From JAPHTQ01 sp050288165 (GTDB lineage: Bacteria > Pseudomonadota > Gammaproteobacteria > Thiohalomonadales > Thiohalomonadaceae): a stretch of 64,000 nt of DNA. The notes under the pieces are model-generated. The model saw only the letters and a program-made list of their open reading frames with translations, had not been told where the DNA came from and ran no database searches. Below are positions 32,813 to 41,266 of the stretch, piece by piece. The translations under genes were made by a program, and so were the position numbers. Location of the stretch: contig JBNKDG010000001.1 in NCBI GenBank assembly GCA_050288165.1, positions 248,001 through 312,000 of the forward strand, given 5' to 3'. Position 1 is the stretch's first letter. Each line of letters begins with the position of its first letter.

Positions 32813-34798
32813 CTAGTCAAACTCAAAGCCTTTTTCCCTGAACAAGCGGACGCAGATATCGACAACCTTCTCATCAAAGAGGCGCCCTCTCTTGCTGATG
32901 ATCTCTTCCATGGCGTGTTCACTGTCATATGCGGGACGGAACGGCCGATGGCTGGAGATCGCTTCGACGGCATCGCATACCGCCAGGATACGAGACTCGA
33001 GCAACAGTTTGTCGCCGGTCAGTCCTTTGGGATAACCGGAACCATCCATGCATTCATGGTGTTGGTGCACGATCTCGGCGATCGGCCAGGGAAAGTCGAT
33101 CGGTTTGAGGATTTCATAGCTGGCATCGACATGGGTCTGCACCAGCCGATACTCGAATTCAGAGAGTTTTCCCGGCCGTGAGAGGACCTCGGCCGGTACC
33201 TTGATCTTGCCAATGTCATGAACAATCGATGCTAGATAGAGGGCAGTGAGGCGCTCATCTGAGAGTTCCAGTTCGCGACCGATTGCTACCGCAAGTTGGG
33301 CAACACGCCGTTGATGACCTGCGGTATAGGGGTCACGTAACTCAATGGTACTGGCCAGGGCCTGGATGGTTTTCTCCATGGTTTCCTGCACACGCCGCAG
33401 GCTCTCTACCTTGGCAATCCGGTTATGCATGGCGCGAATACCGTAGCTGAGGTCATTAACCAGTTCATTCAGCAGTACCACTTCATCGTCGTCAAATGAA
33501 TCTGGATCGATGGAATAGATGGAAAGCACGCCCAGCATTTTCCCCTTATGTGTCAGCGGCAGGATGATGGCGGATTGTGCACCGCGGGCAAGGAACTTGC
33601 CTGCACAACCCTTGAACAACGGATCGCAACTGATATCGTGCACGACACGTGGTGCTCCGGGTTCACTTGATGCTGCAAGGGCGCTTTTGGTAATTGCTAC
33701 GATACAGTTTTGCAGATTTTTGTCGGCGACCCCGGCCCAGGCGCGGGTGCCGACGACATTTCCCTGCTGCGACACATCGGTAATTGCAGTTAGCAGGTAG
33801 CCACCTTCGTCGACGATCACCTGACACATCTGTTCCAGCAGTTCCTGTTCACTACTGGCCCGGATTAATGCTTCATTCCCGGCGCTCAGAGTGCGTAATG
33901 CACGGTTGACCCGTTGCAGGTGCTCTTCACCTTTGCGCATGGCTTCGACCGCACGTTTGTATTCCGTGACATCACGACCGACCGACAGCAGGCTTGTCAC
34001 TCTGCCTGTATGATCGGTCTCGGGTACGACAACGAACTGCAGGTGGAGCGTTTTGCCATAGGCATTTACCCAACTGAAATCGACGGCACGGCTGACACCT
34101 TTCAGCAGCGCTTCTTTAAGTGCCACGACATAATTCTCGGCCAGTGGCTGAGGGACTTTGGGTATCTTGTGTGCAGGCACATTGATAACTTCATCGGCGC
34201 TCAGGCCGCTGGCCTTTTCCCAGGCCGGGTTGACGTAAGTACGATGCAAATCCCTGTCATAGCGGACGATCAGATCAGGACTGTGTTCTACCAGTGTGCG
34301 GTATTGTTGCTCCTGTTGCCGTAAAGACAGCTCCATCTTTTTACGCTCAGTGATGTCGAGGATGATGCCGGTTAGACCTCGGACTTTTCCATCTGGACCG
34401 CTGATGGTGGACTTATGGAAGACCACGTCGCGCAAGCTGCCATCGGCCCAGCACACTCTGGCCTCATATATCTGGGTACCAGGATTATCGAACAGAGTCT
34501 GGTCGGCGGCGGCGTAGCGATCGGCCAGCTCACGCGGGGCAACATCGTAGACAGTCTTGCCCAGGATCTGACTCCGTGTGAGGCCGATGTACTCTTCAAA
34601 GGCACTGTTGCAGCCCAGGTAACGACCATCCAGATCCTTGACAAAGAAGGGGCTGGGGATGACTTCGAACAAGGCATCCAGATGCGCTTCGCCCGGTGTG
34701 GTTCCCTCCAGCATGGCGATTAGCAGGGCATTGTGGTTGGTCAGGGATACATCCTGAGCTGCCTGAGTCTCCTCAGACCGGAGCAAGTGTTCTTTCAT
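32813..34798 (-). CDS. PAS-PAS-GAF-HD-GYP cyclic-di-GMP phosphodiesterase
   Basis: This 661-residue protein has PAS domains at about 38-155 (ending ILDITERKK) and 160-282 (VGRDVTEYKR), a GAF domain at about 305-458, and an HD-GYP domain at about 470-661. His-Asp 527-528 (SIVHDIGKI), His-His-Glu 580-582 and Gly-Tyr-Pro 588-590 (DGSGYP) are all present, so it should hydrolyse c-di-GMP. No membrane segment is seen, so it senses a cytoplasmic signal. The ATG lacks a strong ribosome binding site. It is followed after 86 bases by moaA on the same strand. Confidence 0.93.
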   Translation of the reverse strand: MKEHLLRSEETQAAQDVSLTNHNALLIAMLEGTTPGEAHLDALFEVIPSPFFVKDLDGRYLGCNSAFEEYIGLTRSQILGKTVYDVAPRELADRYAAADQTLFDNPGTQIYEARVCWADGSLRDVVFHKSTISGPDGKVRGLTGIILDITERKKMELSLRQQEQQYRTLVEHSPDLIVRYDRDLHRTYVNPAWEKASGLSADEVINVPAHKIPKVPQPLAENYVVALKEALLKGVSRAVDFSWVNAYGKTLHLQFVVVPETDHTGRVTSLLSVGRDVTEYKRAVEAMRKGEEHLQRVNRALRTLSAGNEALIRASSEQELLEQMCQVIVDEGGYLLTAITDVSQQGNVVGTRAWAGVADKNLQNCIVAITKSALAASSEPGAPRVVHDISCDPLFKGCAGKFLARGAQSAIILPLTHKGKMLGVLSIYSIDPDSFDDDEVVLLNELVNDLSYGIRAMHNRIAKVESLRRVQETMEKTIQALASTIELRDPYTAGHQRRVAQLAVAIGRELELSDERLTALYLASIVHDIGKIKVPAEVLSRPGKLSEFEYRLVQTHVDASYEILKPIDFPWPIAEIVHQHHECMDGSGYPKGLTGDKLLLESRILAVCDAVEAISSHRPFRPAYDSEHAMEEIISKRGRLFDEKVVDICVRLFREKGFEFD

Positions 34799-34903
34799 GC
34801 GATGGTAGTCGTTATGGGTGGTGATTCTTCTCAGTTTACCCCATCACCGGCTATTCCGCTCTCGCATGTCGCTGTTGTGAACGGGCGTAATTCCCCACGA
34901 TTT

Positions 34904-35323
34904 CTAGCGTAATAGGACCATCGCAATGGTTGTCAGCCAGAACGCCAGTAGTACGAAGTAGCTGGCAAAGAAGGTGTTGCGTCGCTTGAGCAGATGCCTG
35001 TCGGCAAGGTGCTGGCGGCTATGCAGCAGACGGGTGAAAACGTACAGCCAGGCCAACACCAATAATCCGATGTTGTTTATCCCGGTGACGTAAACGGCAA
35101 TCACCCCGGCATAAAACAGTACCGGCATCTCAAACAGGTTGGTGAAGTGCTGGCTGGCGGAAAGCAGGTAGTGTGGTGGTTCGTAGCCCAGCTTGTGACG
35201 GAAGTAGTTAGGGTGAAGTCCTTCCATTACAGCGCGTTTGGTGTACCGCACCTGCAGTGCGCCGACGAAAAAGGTCCAGAGGACAAGGGCGAACATCGGG
35301 TAGAGAATCAGTGTCTGTTCCAT
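34904..35323 (-). CDS. MAPEG family membrane protein
   Basis: The 139-residue inner-membrane protein has four hydrophobic segments. Signatures are NLFEMPVLFYAG and WLYVFTRLLHSRQHL, as in MAPEG proteins (microsomal glutathione transferase/eicosanoid type), which conjugate glutathione to hydrophobic electrophiles. ATG 35323 has AGGAAAA upstream; the longer frame reads back through the shared regulatory region. It is divergent to a TetR repressor gene across 84 bases that hold a perfect palindrome, so TetR control is very likely. Confidence 0.88.
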   Translation of the reverse strand: MEQTLILYPMFALVLWTFFVGALQVRYTKRAVMEGLHPNYFRHKLGYEPPHYLLSASQHFTNLFEMPVLFYAGVIAVYVTGINNIGLLVLAWLYVFTRLLHSRQHLADRHLLKRRNTFFASYFVLLAFWLTTIAMVLLR

Positions 35324-35369
35324 TAGTTTTTCCTGTTGTTGTTCGCCGGTGATGGTAGATTGATGGTAT

Positions 35370-35387
35370 ATATGTTCAAGAACATAT
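35370..35387. promoter_or_regulatory. perfect 8-2-8 palindrome, candidate TetR operator
   Basis: ATATGTTC, spacer AA, GAACATAT, in the 84-bp spacer between the MAPEG and TetR genes. It begins 46 bases upstream of the MAPEG ATG and ends 20 bases before the TetR ATG. Symmetry and position fit an autoregulated TetR operator. Confidence 0.7.
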
Positions 35388-35407
35388 TTAATGCCACAGG
35401 GAATCCC

Positions 35408-35968
35408 ATGCCATACACCAGAGAACACAAGGAGCGCAGTCGTGAGCGTATCCTGCAGAGTGCCGCAAGGCTGTTCCCGCGTCTGGGCTACGATGCTGTT
35501 TCCATCGACCAGTTAATGCAGGATGCTGGACTGACCCGCGGCGCATTCTATGCCCACTTCAGCAACAAGGCCGAAGTCTATGCCGAGGCGATTGTATACA
35601 CCGCGCGTAACAGTGATTTTGCGCTGGCTGAGGATGACGATGACTGGCTCGTTAAATCCATCGATGCCTACCTCAGCAGGGCGCATATCGACGACAGGGA
35701 TTTTCCCTGCCCACTCGCTTTTCTCGTGACCGACGTCAACCGGAATGACGACGCAATACGTGATACCTATACTCGGGTTTACAAGAACCTTAACCGGGTA
35801 CTCGATAAGCAGGTGAAAGATATGGATTCGGTAATGGCGGCGACGGCAATGATGATCGGCGGTGTTGCGGTAGCTCATGCCCTGAATGACCGGCGTACTT
35901 CAGATAAATTACTGGTAACCTGCCGTGAAGCGGTAAAGGGATTGTTGGGTGTCGCGCGATATAAATGA
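35408..35968 (+). CDS. TetR/AcrR family transcriptional repressor
   Basis: The 186-residue protein starts at ATG 35408 after AGGGA. The N-terminal HTH domain is typical: RSRERILQSAARLFPRLGYDAVSIDQLMQDAGLTRGAFYAHFSNKAEV in register with the family consensus, residues about 8-55. The C-terminal ligand domain is not recognised. It probably represses itself and the divergent MAPEG gene until an electrophile or lipophilic ligand binds. Monocistronic by appearance. Confidence 0.9.
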   Translation: MPYTREHKERSRERILQSAARLFPRLGYDAVSIDQLMQDAGLTRGAFYAHFSNKAEVYAEAIVYTARNSDFALAEDDDDWLVKSIDAYLSRAHIDDRDFPCPLAFLVTDVNRNDDAIRDTYTRVYKNLNRVLDKQVKDMDSVMAATAMMIGGVAVAHALNDRRTSDKLLVTCREAVKGLLGVARYK

Positions 35969-36083
35969 CCGCATGGATAAAACCGGTGATGACTAAATTC
36001 CTGCCCCAAGTAGTCACCTTGCGTTTTTTCGGCGAACTGACTACATACTCTTTGTAAGCATCCTTACTGCAATAGGAAAAAAC

Positions 36084-36461
36084 ATGAAAGCACCATTCAC
36101 GATAGAACACATCAAGGATGGTAATTATTTGCGAGTTACTGTTTTGATTCCGGTATCCCGTGAATCGGCAGATGAGTTTACACAACGTTCTGAAGAGGAA
36201 GCCGAACGACTTGGATGCGTCGGTGCGTTAGTCGATGTGCGTAGTGTTCCCAATGTCAGTACGGTGAACGATAACTATGAATTTTCCGCCTGGGACATGA
36301 AAGTGACTGGTGCACGAGCCGAGATGAGGCGTGCAATCTTAACCGCCGCCGATGACGAAACCCACGACCTGCCGATCCTGGCGATGCAGGCAATGGGGTT
36401 TGCTGTGAAGAAATTCACCGATGAACAGGAAGCGATAGCCTGGTTGATAAAGGCGAATTAG
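36084..36461 (+). CDS. SpoIIAA-like/STAS-like protein, copy 1
   Basis: The 125-residue soluble protein has a pattern FTIEHIKDGNYLRVTVLIPV followed by ALVDVRSVPNVSTVNDNYEFS and a C-terminal KKFTDEQEAIAWL. The last element is typical of the SpoIIAA-like fold (PF11964), which adopts a STAS-related structure. Function unknown. It is followed 62 bases downstream by a paralogue of identical length, so this is a tandem duplication. Confidence 0.7.
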   Translation: MKAPFTIEHIKDGNYLRVTVLIPVSRESADEFTQRSEEEAERLGCVGALVDVRSVPNVSTVNDNYEFSAWDMKVTGARAEMRRAILTAADDETHDLPILAMQAMGFAVKKFTDEQEAIAWLIKAN

Positions 36462-36523
36462 TCTCGAGCTATCACTGCTCATTATGATATCGATTTGAAT
36501 CCAACTGTAGAGATTAGTGCCGT

Positions 36524-36901
36524 ATGGAACCATCGTTTGCAGTCGAATATGTTAGAGATGGTAATTACATAAGAGTGCGAGTTTTAAGTCAGGTTACACG
36601 TGATCTGGCCGCTGCTTTTGCGGCACAGGCTGAGGCCGAGTGTAACCAAAAAGGTTGTCCAGGTTATCTGGTTGATACGCGTGGTTTTCCTAATGTGGAT
36701 ACCATTCACGACAACTATGAATATTCAGCCTGGGACCTGAAGAAAGTGGAAGACAAACCCGGTGTTAAACACGCAGTATTGATAGATGCAGATGACGATA
36801 CACACGATCTGCCGATCCTGGCGATGCAGGAGATGGGGTTTAATGTGAAGAAATTCACCGATGAACAGGAGGCTATCGCCTGGTTGACCACGGTAGGATA
36901 G
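36524..36901 (+). CDS. SpoIIAA-like/STAS-like protein, copy 2
   Basis: The paralogue of the preceding gene is also 125 residues (SFAVEYVRDGNYIRVRVL, GYLVDTRGFPNVDTIHDNYEYS, KKFTDEQEAIAWL). The N-terminal halves differ clearly, whereas 85 bases near the 3' end (36803-36887) differ from copy 1 (36363-36447) at only about eight positions. This pattern suggests recent gene conversion or selection on the C-terminal helix. The pair has no evident functional neighbours. Confidence 0.7.
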   Translation: MEPSFAVEYVRDGNYIRVRVLSQVTRDLAAAFAAQAEAECNQKGCPGYLVDTRGFPNVDTIHDNYEYSAWDLKKVEDKPGVKHAVLIDADDDTHDLPILAMQEMGFNVKKFTDEQEAIAWLTTVG

Positions 36902-36932
36902 TGGTCAGGTTAATGGCGACAGCGCATCCCTG

Positions 36933-37322
36933 TTACATCGGTTTGGGTTGCAAGAGGCTGACCCGATTGCCTTCGGTATCGCTGAACGAAACGTACCGGC
37001 CTATACCCGGGATATCCATTGGCTCACCGAGTACTTCGCCACCCGCAGCCGTGACCTTTTTCATCGCTTCACCAATATCTTCCACCGCAATGACAACGGA
37101 GGGGATTTGTGCCGGCCAATCAGGTTTTTTCTGGAACAGGCCGCCATTGATCGCGCCGGGTCTGGTCGGTCGGCCATTATCGGTTTCGGTGGTGGTGGCG
37201 AGAATGTAGTTGCCCATCTCTTCCCCCAGCAGTTGCATCTCCCAGGCGAACGCTTCGCGATAGAAATTTGCCGCCCGTTCACGATCCTCGTAAGGCATTT
37301 CAAAATGTACGACCGGATCCAT
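36933..37322 (-). CDS. VOC/glyoxalase family protein
   Basis: The 129-residue protein has the beta-alpha-beta-beta-beta repeats of the vicinal oxygen chelate fold: VVHFEMPYEDRERAANFYREAF, then IPSVVIAVEDIGEAMKKVTAAGGEVLGEPMDIP and YVSFSDTEGNRVSLLQ. It belongs to the PhnB-like VOC group; the enzyme activity is unknown. ATG 37322 follows GAGGAGG. The SRPBCC gene lies 12 bases upstream on the same strand, a frequent pairing. Confidence 0.88.
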   Translation of the reverse strand: MDPVVHFEMPYEDRERAANFYREAFAWEMQLLGEEMGNYILATTTETDNGRPTRPGAINGGLFQKKPDWPAQIPSVVIAVEDIGEAMKKVTAAGGEVLGEPMDIPGIGRYVSFSDTEGNRVSLLQPKPM

Positions 37323-37334
37323 GACGTTCCTCCT

Positions 37335-37838
37335 CTATTTTATCTCTTCGAGGTAGCTATCGAGCTTGTCAAAGCTGCCCCGCCAGCCGATGGTCATATC
37401 AACGTGTGTGTTATCAAATGCCATATTTTCTTCATCGCTGGCATGATGCGGTGACCACTCAACTGTGACCAGGGTCTTGTCACCCTGTTCTCTGAATTCG
37501 ATGACAGAGAATATCTCACGTGGCCACCCCTCGTTCTGCGGGTGGTGGGTAATGTTTCCCTCCCCATCCGAAAACGAGACGATTGCCGCGAGTCTCTCGG
37601 GCGGTGTGAGTTCGACATATTTCCATATTCCCCATGTCACGTTGCCATCGGGAGTATTCAGGCGATAGTGAAATAGTCCGTTGGGTTTCAGGATCATGCG
37701 TAATGGGGTGACGGTGGCGCCCTGTGGGCCAAACCAGTGTTGCAGGTGTTTCACATCTGTCCATACCTGCCACACCCGTTCCGGCGGGGCATGGCATAGG
37801 TGACTGATGGTGAACACATGATGGTCAGGTGAATACAT
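37335..37838 (-). CDS. SRPBCC (AHSA1/START-like) family protein
   Basis: The product is 167 residues from ATG 37838, chosen because AGGAG lies six bases upstream; an earlier in-frame ATG (37886) has only a distant AGGA. FTISHLCHAPPERVWQVWTDVKHLQHWFGPQGA is the standard opening of AHSA1-type helix-grip proteins, and GWRGSFDKLDSYLEE the C-terminal helix. These bind hydrophobic ligands in a cavity; the ligand is unknown. Operon with the VOC gene. Confidence 0.88.
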   Translation of the reverse strand: MYSPDHHVFTISHLCHAPPERVWQVWTDVKHLQHWFGPQGATVTPLRMILKPNGLFHYRLNTPDGNVTWGIWKYVELTPPERLAAIVSFSDGEGNITHHPQNEGWPREIFSVIEFREQGDKTLVTVEWSPHHASDEENMAFDNTHVDMTIGWRGSFDKLDSYLEEIK

Positions 37839-37978
37839 GCCCCACTCCTGGCTGCAGGTACGTGAATACCGCACCATAGACGGCATCTATGGATTAATTC
37901 CTGATGGTATAGCTTTAGTATTTGTGGTGCCGTGTAGGAAAAAGTAGCAGAGGTTTGTAGGAAATCTGCAGAAATCAG

Positions 37979-38001
37979 AAAAAAGGGCGCAGAAGCGCCC
38001 C
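37979..38001 (-). terminator. terminator of the lipoprotein gene at 38019
   Basis: GGGCGC and GCGCCC pair around a 4-base loop; read on the minus strand the stem is followed by six T, 18 bases after the stop codon. Confidence 0.8.
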
Positions 38002-38018
38002 TATTTTACATTTGTGAT

Positions 38019-38972
38019 TTATCCGGGATATCCGGCAATACGCGCCAGCACCCACCAGAAGGCATAAGCCTTGCGGTTGGCGGTGATGTATTGGGTATTG
38101 TGCGCACCGACTGTGGCAGTGCCGCCAGGGTAATCCTTGCTTTGGTACCAGTGGGTGCCCAGGGTATGACCATTCTCCCAGTCCTCATAGAAGTTACCAC
38201 CGTAGCTGGCGGAGTCACCGTTGTCGCCGGTGTCTTCGTAATAGGTGCCGTCCATGGTGTGAGTATCGATGGAGTAGTAGTCGATGCAGAAGTAATGGTG
38301 GGCGTTGCAGTAGGCGGTGATCAACGCCGCCTGATCGCGCGGATTACCACTGCCGGTATTGCTTCCGGCAACCGCATGCCCGGTCATGAAGATGAAGGTG
38401 ACCGGTGTGGTGCGTGTATCTCCTACACCGCTGCCGATCTTGCTACCACCCGGTCCGTATTCGTTGATTAGTGTTTGCATCGAACTCAAGTAGTTGGCAA
38501 CCGAATGGCCGGTGATGTCGCACCAGGACCACATCATCACATTGATAGCGGCGTTGGCCGGATCATCAAGGTAGCTGCGCACCTGGGTGAGCCAGATAGA
38601 CCAGTCGGCGTCGGCGGTCGACAGATCCGGGTAGGCGCCGCCGATGTCCTGATCGCGGAAATCAAGTTTGCCAGATTCGGCCGCGGTAGAAATTCCAAAG
38701 CGTGTAGCGTCACCAGTCTTGTAATCGGGCAGGCCGTAGGCGCCGTAACTGACATGGGTGCCGTGTGAGGTATGGTTATAGGCCACGTGCAGGCTGGTTC
38801 GGGCGGTAGTGATATAGCTGTCGGGGATGGACCGCAGGGCGGATTCGGTTGCGACCTGATAGCCGGCGACATACGCCGACGAGCTGTCTACGCCACCCCC
38901 TGAGCCGCCCCCGCAGGCGGCGATAAACAGGGGAAATAGCAGGGCCAGGAATAGAGGGGAACGCATAGACAT
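38019..38972 (-). CDS. secreted lipoprotein of unknown function
   Basis: The product is 317 residues from ATG 38972, preceded by GGGAGG. A lipoprotein signal ends in the lipobox IAAC with Cys20, followed by a Gly/Ser linker. The mature part includes VAYNHTSHGTHVSYG, MMWSWCDITGH, FIFMTGHAV and DYYSIDTH. The scattered conserved His/Asp/Ser suggest an esterase- or hydrolase-like fold, but I do not recognise a characterised family. Similar NHTSHG-containing secreted proteins occur in other environmental bacteria. It should be anchored at the outer membrane. Confidence 0.7.
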   Translation of the reverse strand: MSMRSPLFLALLFPLFIAACGGGSGGGVDSSSAYVAGYQVATESALRSIPDSYITTARTSLHVAYNHTSHGTHVSYGAYGLPDYKTGDATRFGISTAAESGKLDFRDQDIGGAYPDLSTADADWSIWLTQVRSYLDDPANAAINVMMWSWCDITGHSVANYLSSMQTLINEYGPGGSKIGSGVGDTRTTPVTFIFMTGHAVAGSNTGSGNPRDQAALITAYCNAHHYFCIDYYSIDTHTMDGTYYEDTGDNGDSASYGGNFYEDWENGHTLGTHWYQSKDYPGGTATVGAHNTQYITANRKAYAFWWVLARIAGYPG

Positions 38973-39061
38973 GGGGGCCTCCCGCACGGGGTTAATAACC
39001 ATCTTGATATTATGGTTATATCTCAGAAAAGCCCGATTTCAGGTGTGATATGCGTCTGTTT

Positions 39062-40033
39062 TCAGACATTTTCCCTGTTGCGAAAGCGTTTTCGATACTC
39101 TGCCGGGGAGAGACCGGTCTGGCGGGCGAAGAGGCGGCGGAAGGAGGAGAGGTCGTCATAACCGACCGTCGCGGCTATCTGGCCGACGCTGCGACGGCTG
39201 GTTTCCAATAGCGCTTTGGCCCGTTCCACCCGTAGTTCCTGCATATAGGTCAGTGGCGTGTAGCCGGTTACGCTGCGGAAGCGGCGGTGCAGGGTGCGGT
39301 AACTGATATGCAGTCGTGCGGCCAATGCGGTAGCGGAAAATGTGTCCTGCAGTCGCCGCTCCATCTGCTCGATTGCCGCGGTAATCAGCGGATCGGCAAA
39401 GTTGCGCTGCAGGGTAACGAAGACCTGCTGTGAGGTGCTGCTCTCGTCCACCAGCATGATCGAGGCGACCTGGCGTGCCGCAGCATGGCCGATAAGCCGC
39501 CGTAGAAGTTGCAGCGAGAGCAGGGTGTGGGCGGTCATCGCTCCGGCGGTAAGCAGGTTGCCATCCTCCACCAGTGTCCTGGCGGCATCGAGCCTGACCT
39601 TGGGATAACGCATCCGGAACTCATCACGTAACCACCAGGTGGTGGTGGCGCCGTGCTCGTCCAGCAGGCCGCTCTCGGCCATGACAAAGGTGCCGTAGCA
39701 GCTGGCGGCGATCAGGGTAGTTGGTGGCAGGGTTTTCAGCAGGGTGATGACCGGTTCCCAGGAACTCTCCAGTCGCCGGATTAACTCAGCGGTATCGCCG
39801 GCGAAGAATCCGGGCAGAATCACCGCATCAAAAGCGGAGAGTTGTTGCGGCAACGGTTTGGTTTCGATTTGTAGTCCTTGCATGAGTGGCAGACGTCCGC
39901 CTTTGGCCGAGAAAACTTCGACGCGCAGTTCCGCTTCGCCAGTAAAACGGGCCGCGATATTGAACATGTCGAGGGTGGCGGTCACGCTGGACGGCGTGGC
40001 ACCGGATTCTAGCAGCAGGGCAATTTTTGTCAT
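39062..40033 (-). CDS. GlxA family (DJ-1/PfpI plus AraC HTH) transcriptional regulator
   Basis: The product is 323 residues from ATG 40033; the upstream in-frame extension crosses the divergent gene's leader and is not coding. Residues about 1-175 form a DJ-1/PfpI-like domain (KIALLLESGATPSSV, DAVILPGFFAGDTAEL, LIAASCYGTFVMAESGLL with the Cys elbow). Residues about 225-320 contain two AraC HTH motifs (FSATALAARLHISYRTLHRRF and VGQIAATVGYDDLSSFRRLF). It faces the isochorismatase gene across 91 bases, a likely target. Confidence 0.9.
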   Translation of the reverse strand: MTKIALLLESGATPSSVTATLDMFNIAARFTGEAELRVEVFSAKGGRLPLMQGLQIETKPLPQQLSAFDAVILPGFFAGDTAELIRRLESSWEPVITLLKTLPPTTLIAASCYGTFVMAESGLLDEHGATTTWWLRDEFRMRYPKVRLDAARTLVEDGNLLTAGAMTAHTLLSLQLLRRLIGHAAARQVASIMLVDESSTSQQVFVTLQRNFADPLITAAIEQMERRLQDTFSATALAARLHISYRTLHRRFRSVTGYTPLTYMQELRVERAKALLETSRRSVGQIAATVGYDDLSSFRRLFARQTGLSPAEYRKRFRNRENV

Positions 40034-40124
40034 GGCAGATCTCACACTATAGCTGTCCATTCTGCCACTACCGCAGAGCACGGCACAAGGCGATGCTCTC
40101 CACTCCCAATATGGAGTGCTTGCT

Positions 40125-40775
40125 ATGCGTAAATTGATTCTTTCCCTGTTTTTACTCTTTCCCCTTTCGCTCTCTGCTGGCGAGCGTCCCATGACACTGC
40201 TGCAAATGGCTGGTGCAAGCCCTGTGCCCGCACGACTGTCGGAGAGCGTGCTGGTGATCATCGATGCGCAGAAGGAGTATCGCGACGGTGCCTTGCCGCT
40301 GATCGGGATCGATACCGCCATAGATCAGGCAGCGCAATTGTTGTCTCGTGCGCGCAAGGCGGGAACACCGGTGGTGCATGTGAAGCATCGCGGTAGTGGC
40401 GGCTTGTTCAATCCTGCCACTCCCTTCTTCGATATCGTCGAACCACTGCAGCCGCAACCCAATGAAATGGTGATCGAGAAGCGGCTGCCCAATGCCTTTG
40501 CCGGTACCAACCTGCAACAGTTCCTGGAGCGTACCGGGCGCAAGCAGCTGATCCTGATCGGTTTCATGACCCATATGTGTGTCAGTACCACCGCGCGTGC
40601 GGCGCTCGATCTCGGTTATTCCACAACTGTGGTCGGGTCGGCGACCGCCACCCGCGATCTGCCAAACGGTAATGGTGGAAAGGTTTCAGCGGCAGAAGTG
40701 CAGCGAGCTTCACTGGCGGCGCTGGCGGATCGTTTTGCCGTCGTCGTGTTGCACGGCAGCGACATTCCTGAATGA
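40125..40775 (+). CDS. exported isochorismatase-family hydrolase
   Basis: The product is 216 residues from ATG 40125, eight bases after GGAG. A short signal peptide (LILSLFLLFPLSLSAG) is unusual for this normally cytosolic family. The cysteine-hydrolase triad is visible as Asp (VLVIIDAQKEY), Lys (MVIEKRLPNAF) and Cys (FMTHMCVSTTARAA). Substrates in the family range from isochorismate to amides. It is divergent to the GlxA-type regulator, and a SnoaL-like gene follows 24 bases downstream. Confidence 0.88.
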   Translation: MRKLILSLFLLFPLSLSAGERPMTLLQMAGASPVPARLSESVLVIIDAQKEYRDGALPLIGIDTAIDQAAQLLSRARKAGTPVVHVKHRGSGGLFNPATPFFDIVEPLQPQPNEMVIEKRLPNAFAGTNLQQFLERTGRKQLILIGFMTHMCVSTTARAALDLGYSTTVVGSATATRDLPNGNGGKVSAAEVQRASLAALADRFAVVVLHGSDIPE

Positions 40776-40799
40776 AGAGTTTCTTTGCAGAGGTGATAT

Positions 40800-41204
40800 A
40801 TGAACGACATGACTTTTGAGTCGATAGACAAACAGGCAGTTTGGGATACGCTGCGCGCCCTCAACGACTGCTGGACCAAGGGCAACCCGGACGACCTGGT
40901 CGAATATTTCCACCCGCAGATGATCGCCATTACCGCTACCGATCGCCATCGACGAGAGGGCGCGGCTTCATGTATTGCCGGGTGGAAGGGCTTTGCCGAG
41001 ATGGCAACGATCCACTATTGGCGTGAGGTCGATCCGGTGATCCATCTCTACGGTGAGTCGGCAGTGGTGGCTTACGATTTCGACATGGCCTTCACCATCA
41101 ACGGTCAGCGTATCGAAATGGGCGGCCGTGACATGTTTTTCTTTGTTCGAGAAAACGGCCGCTGGTGGGCGGTGGCGGATCAATTTTCCGCCTACCCGTC
41201 GTGA
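40800..41204 (+). CDS. SnoaL/NTF2-like protein
   Basis: The 134-residue protein has an alpha+beta-barrel pattern: LRALNDCWTKGNPDDLVEYFHPQMIAITATDR and WWAVADQFSAYP. NTF2-like proteins of this kind are ligand-binding or isomerase-like; no activity can be assigned. It is in one operon with the isochorismatase-like gene, and the operon ends at a strong hairpin terminator. Confidence 0.8.
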   Translation: MNDMTFESIDKQAVWDTLRALNDCWTKGNPDDLVEYFHPQMIAITATDRHRREGAASCIAGWKGFAEMATIHYWREVDPVIHLYGESAVVAYDFDMAFTINGQRIEMGGRDMFFFVRENGRWWAVADQFSAYPS

Positions 41205-41217
41205 TCGTACCGAAACG

Positions 41218-41248
41218 AAAAAGGGGCGCATGATGCGCCCCTTTTTTT
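41218..41248. terminator. bidirectional terminator between SnoaL-like gene and sat
   Basis: GGGGCGCAT and ATGCGCCCC form a 9-bp stem with A5 before and T7 after, serving the plus-strand operon and minus-strand sat. Confidence 0.88.
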
Positions 41249-41266
41249 GCTCGCTACCGCAGCACC

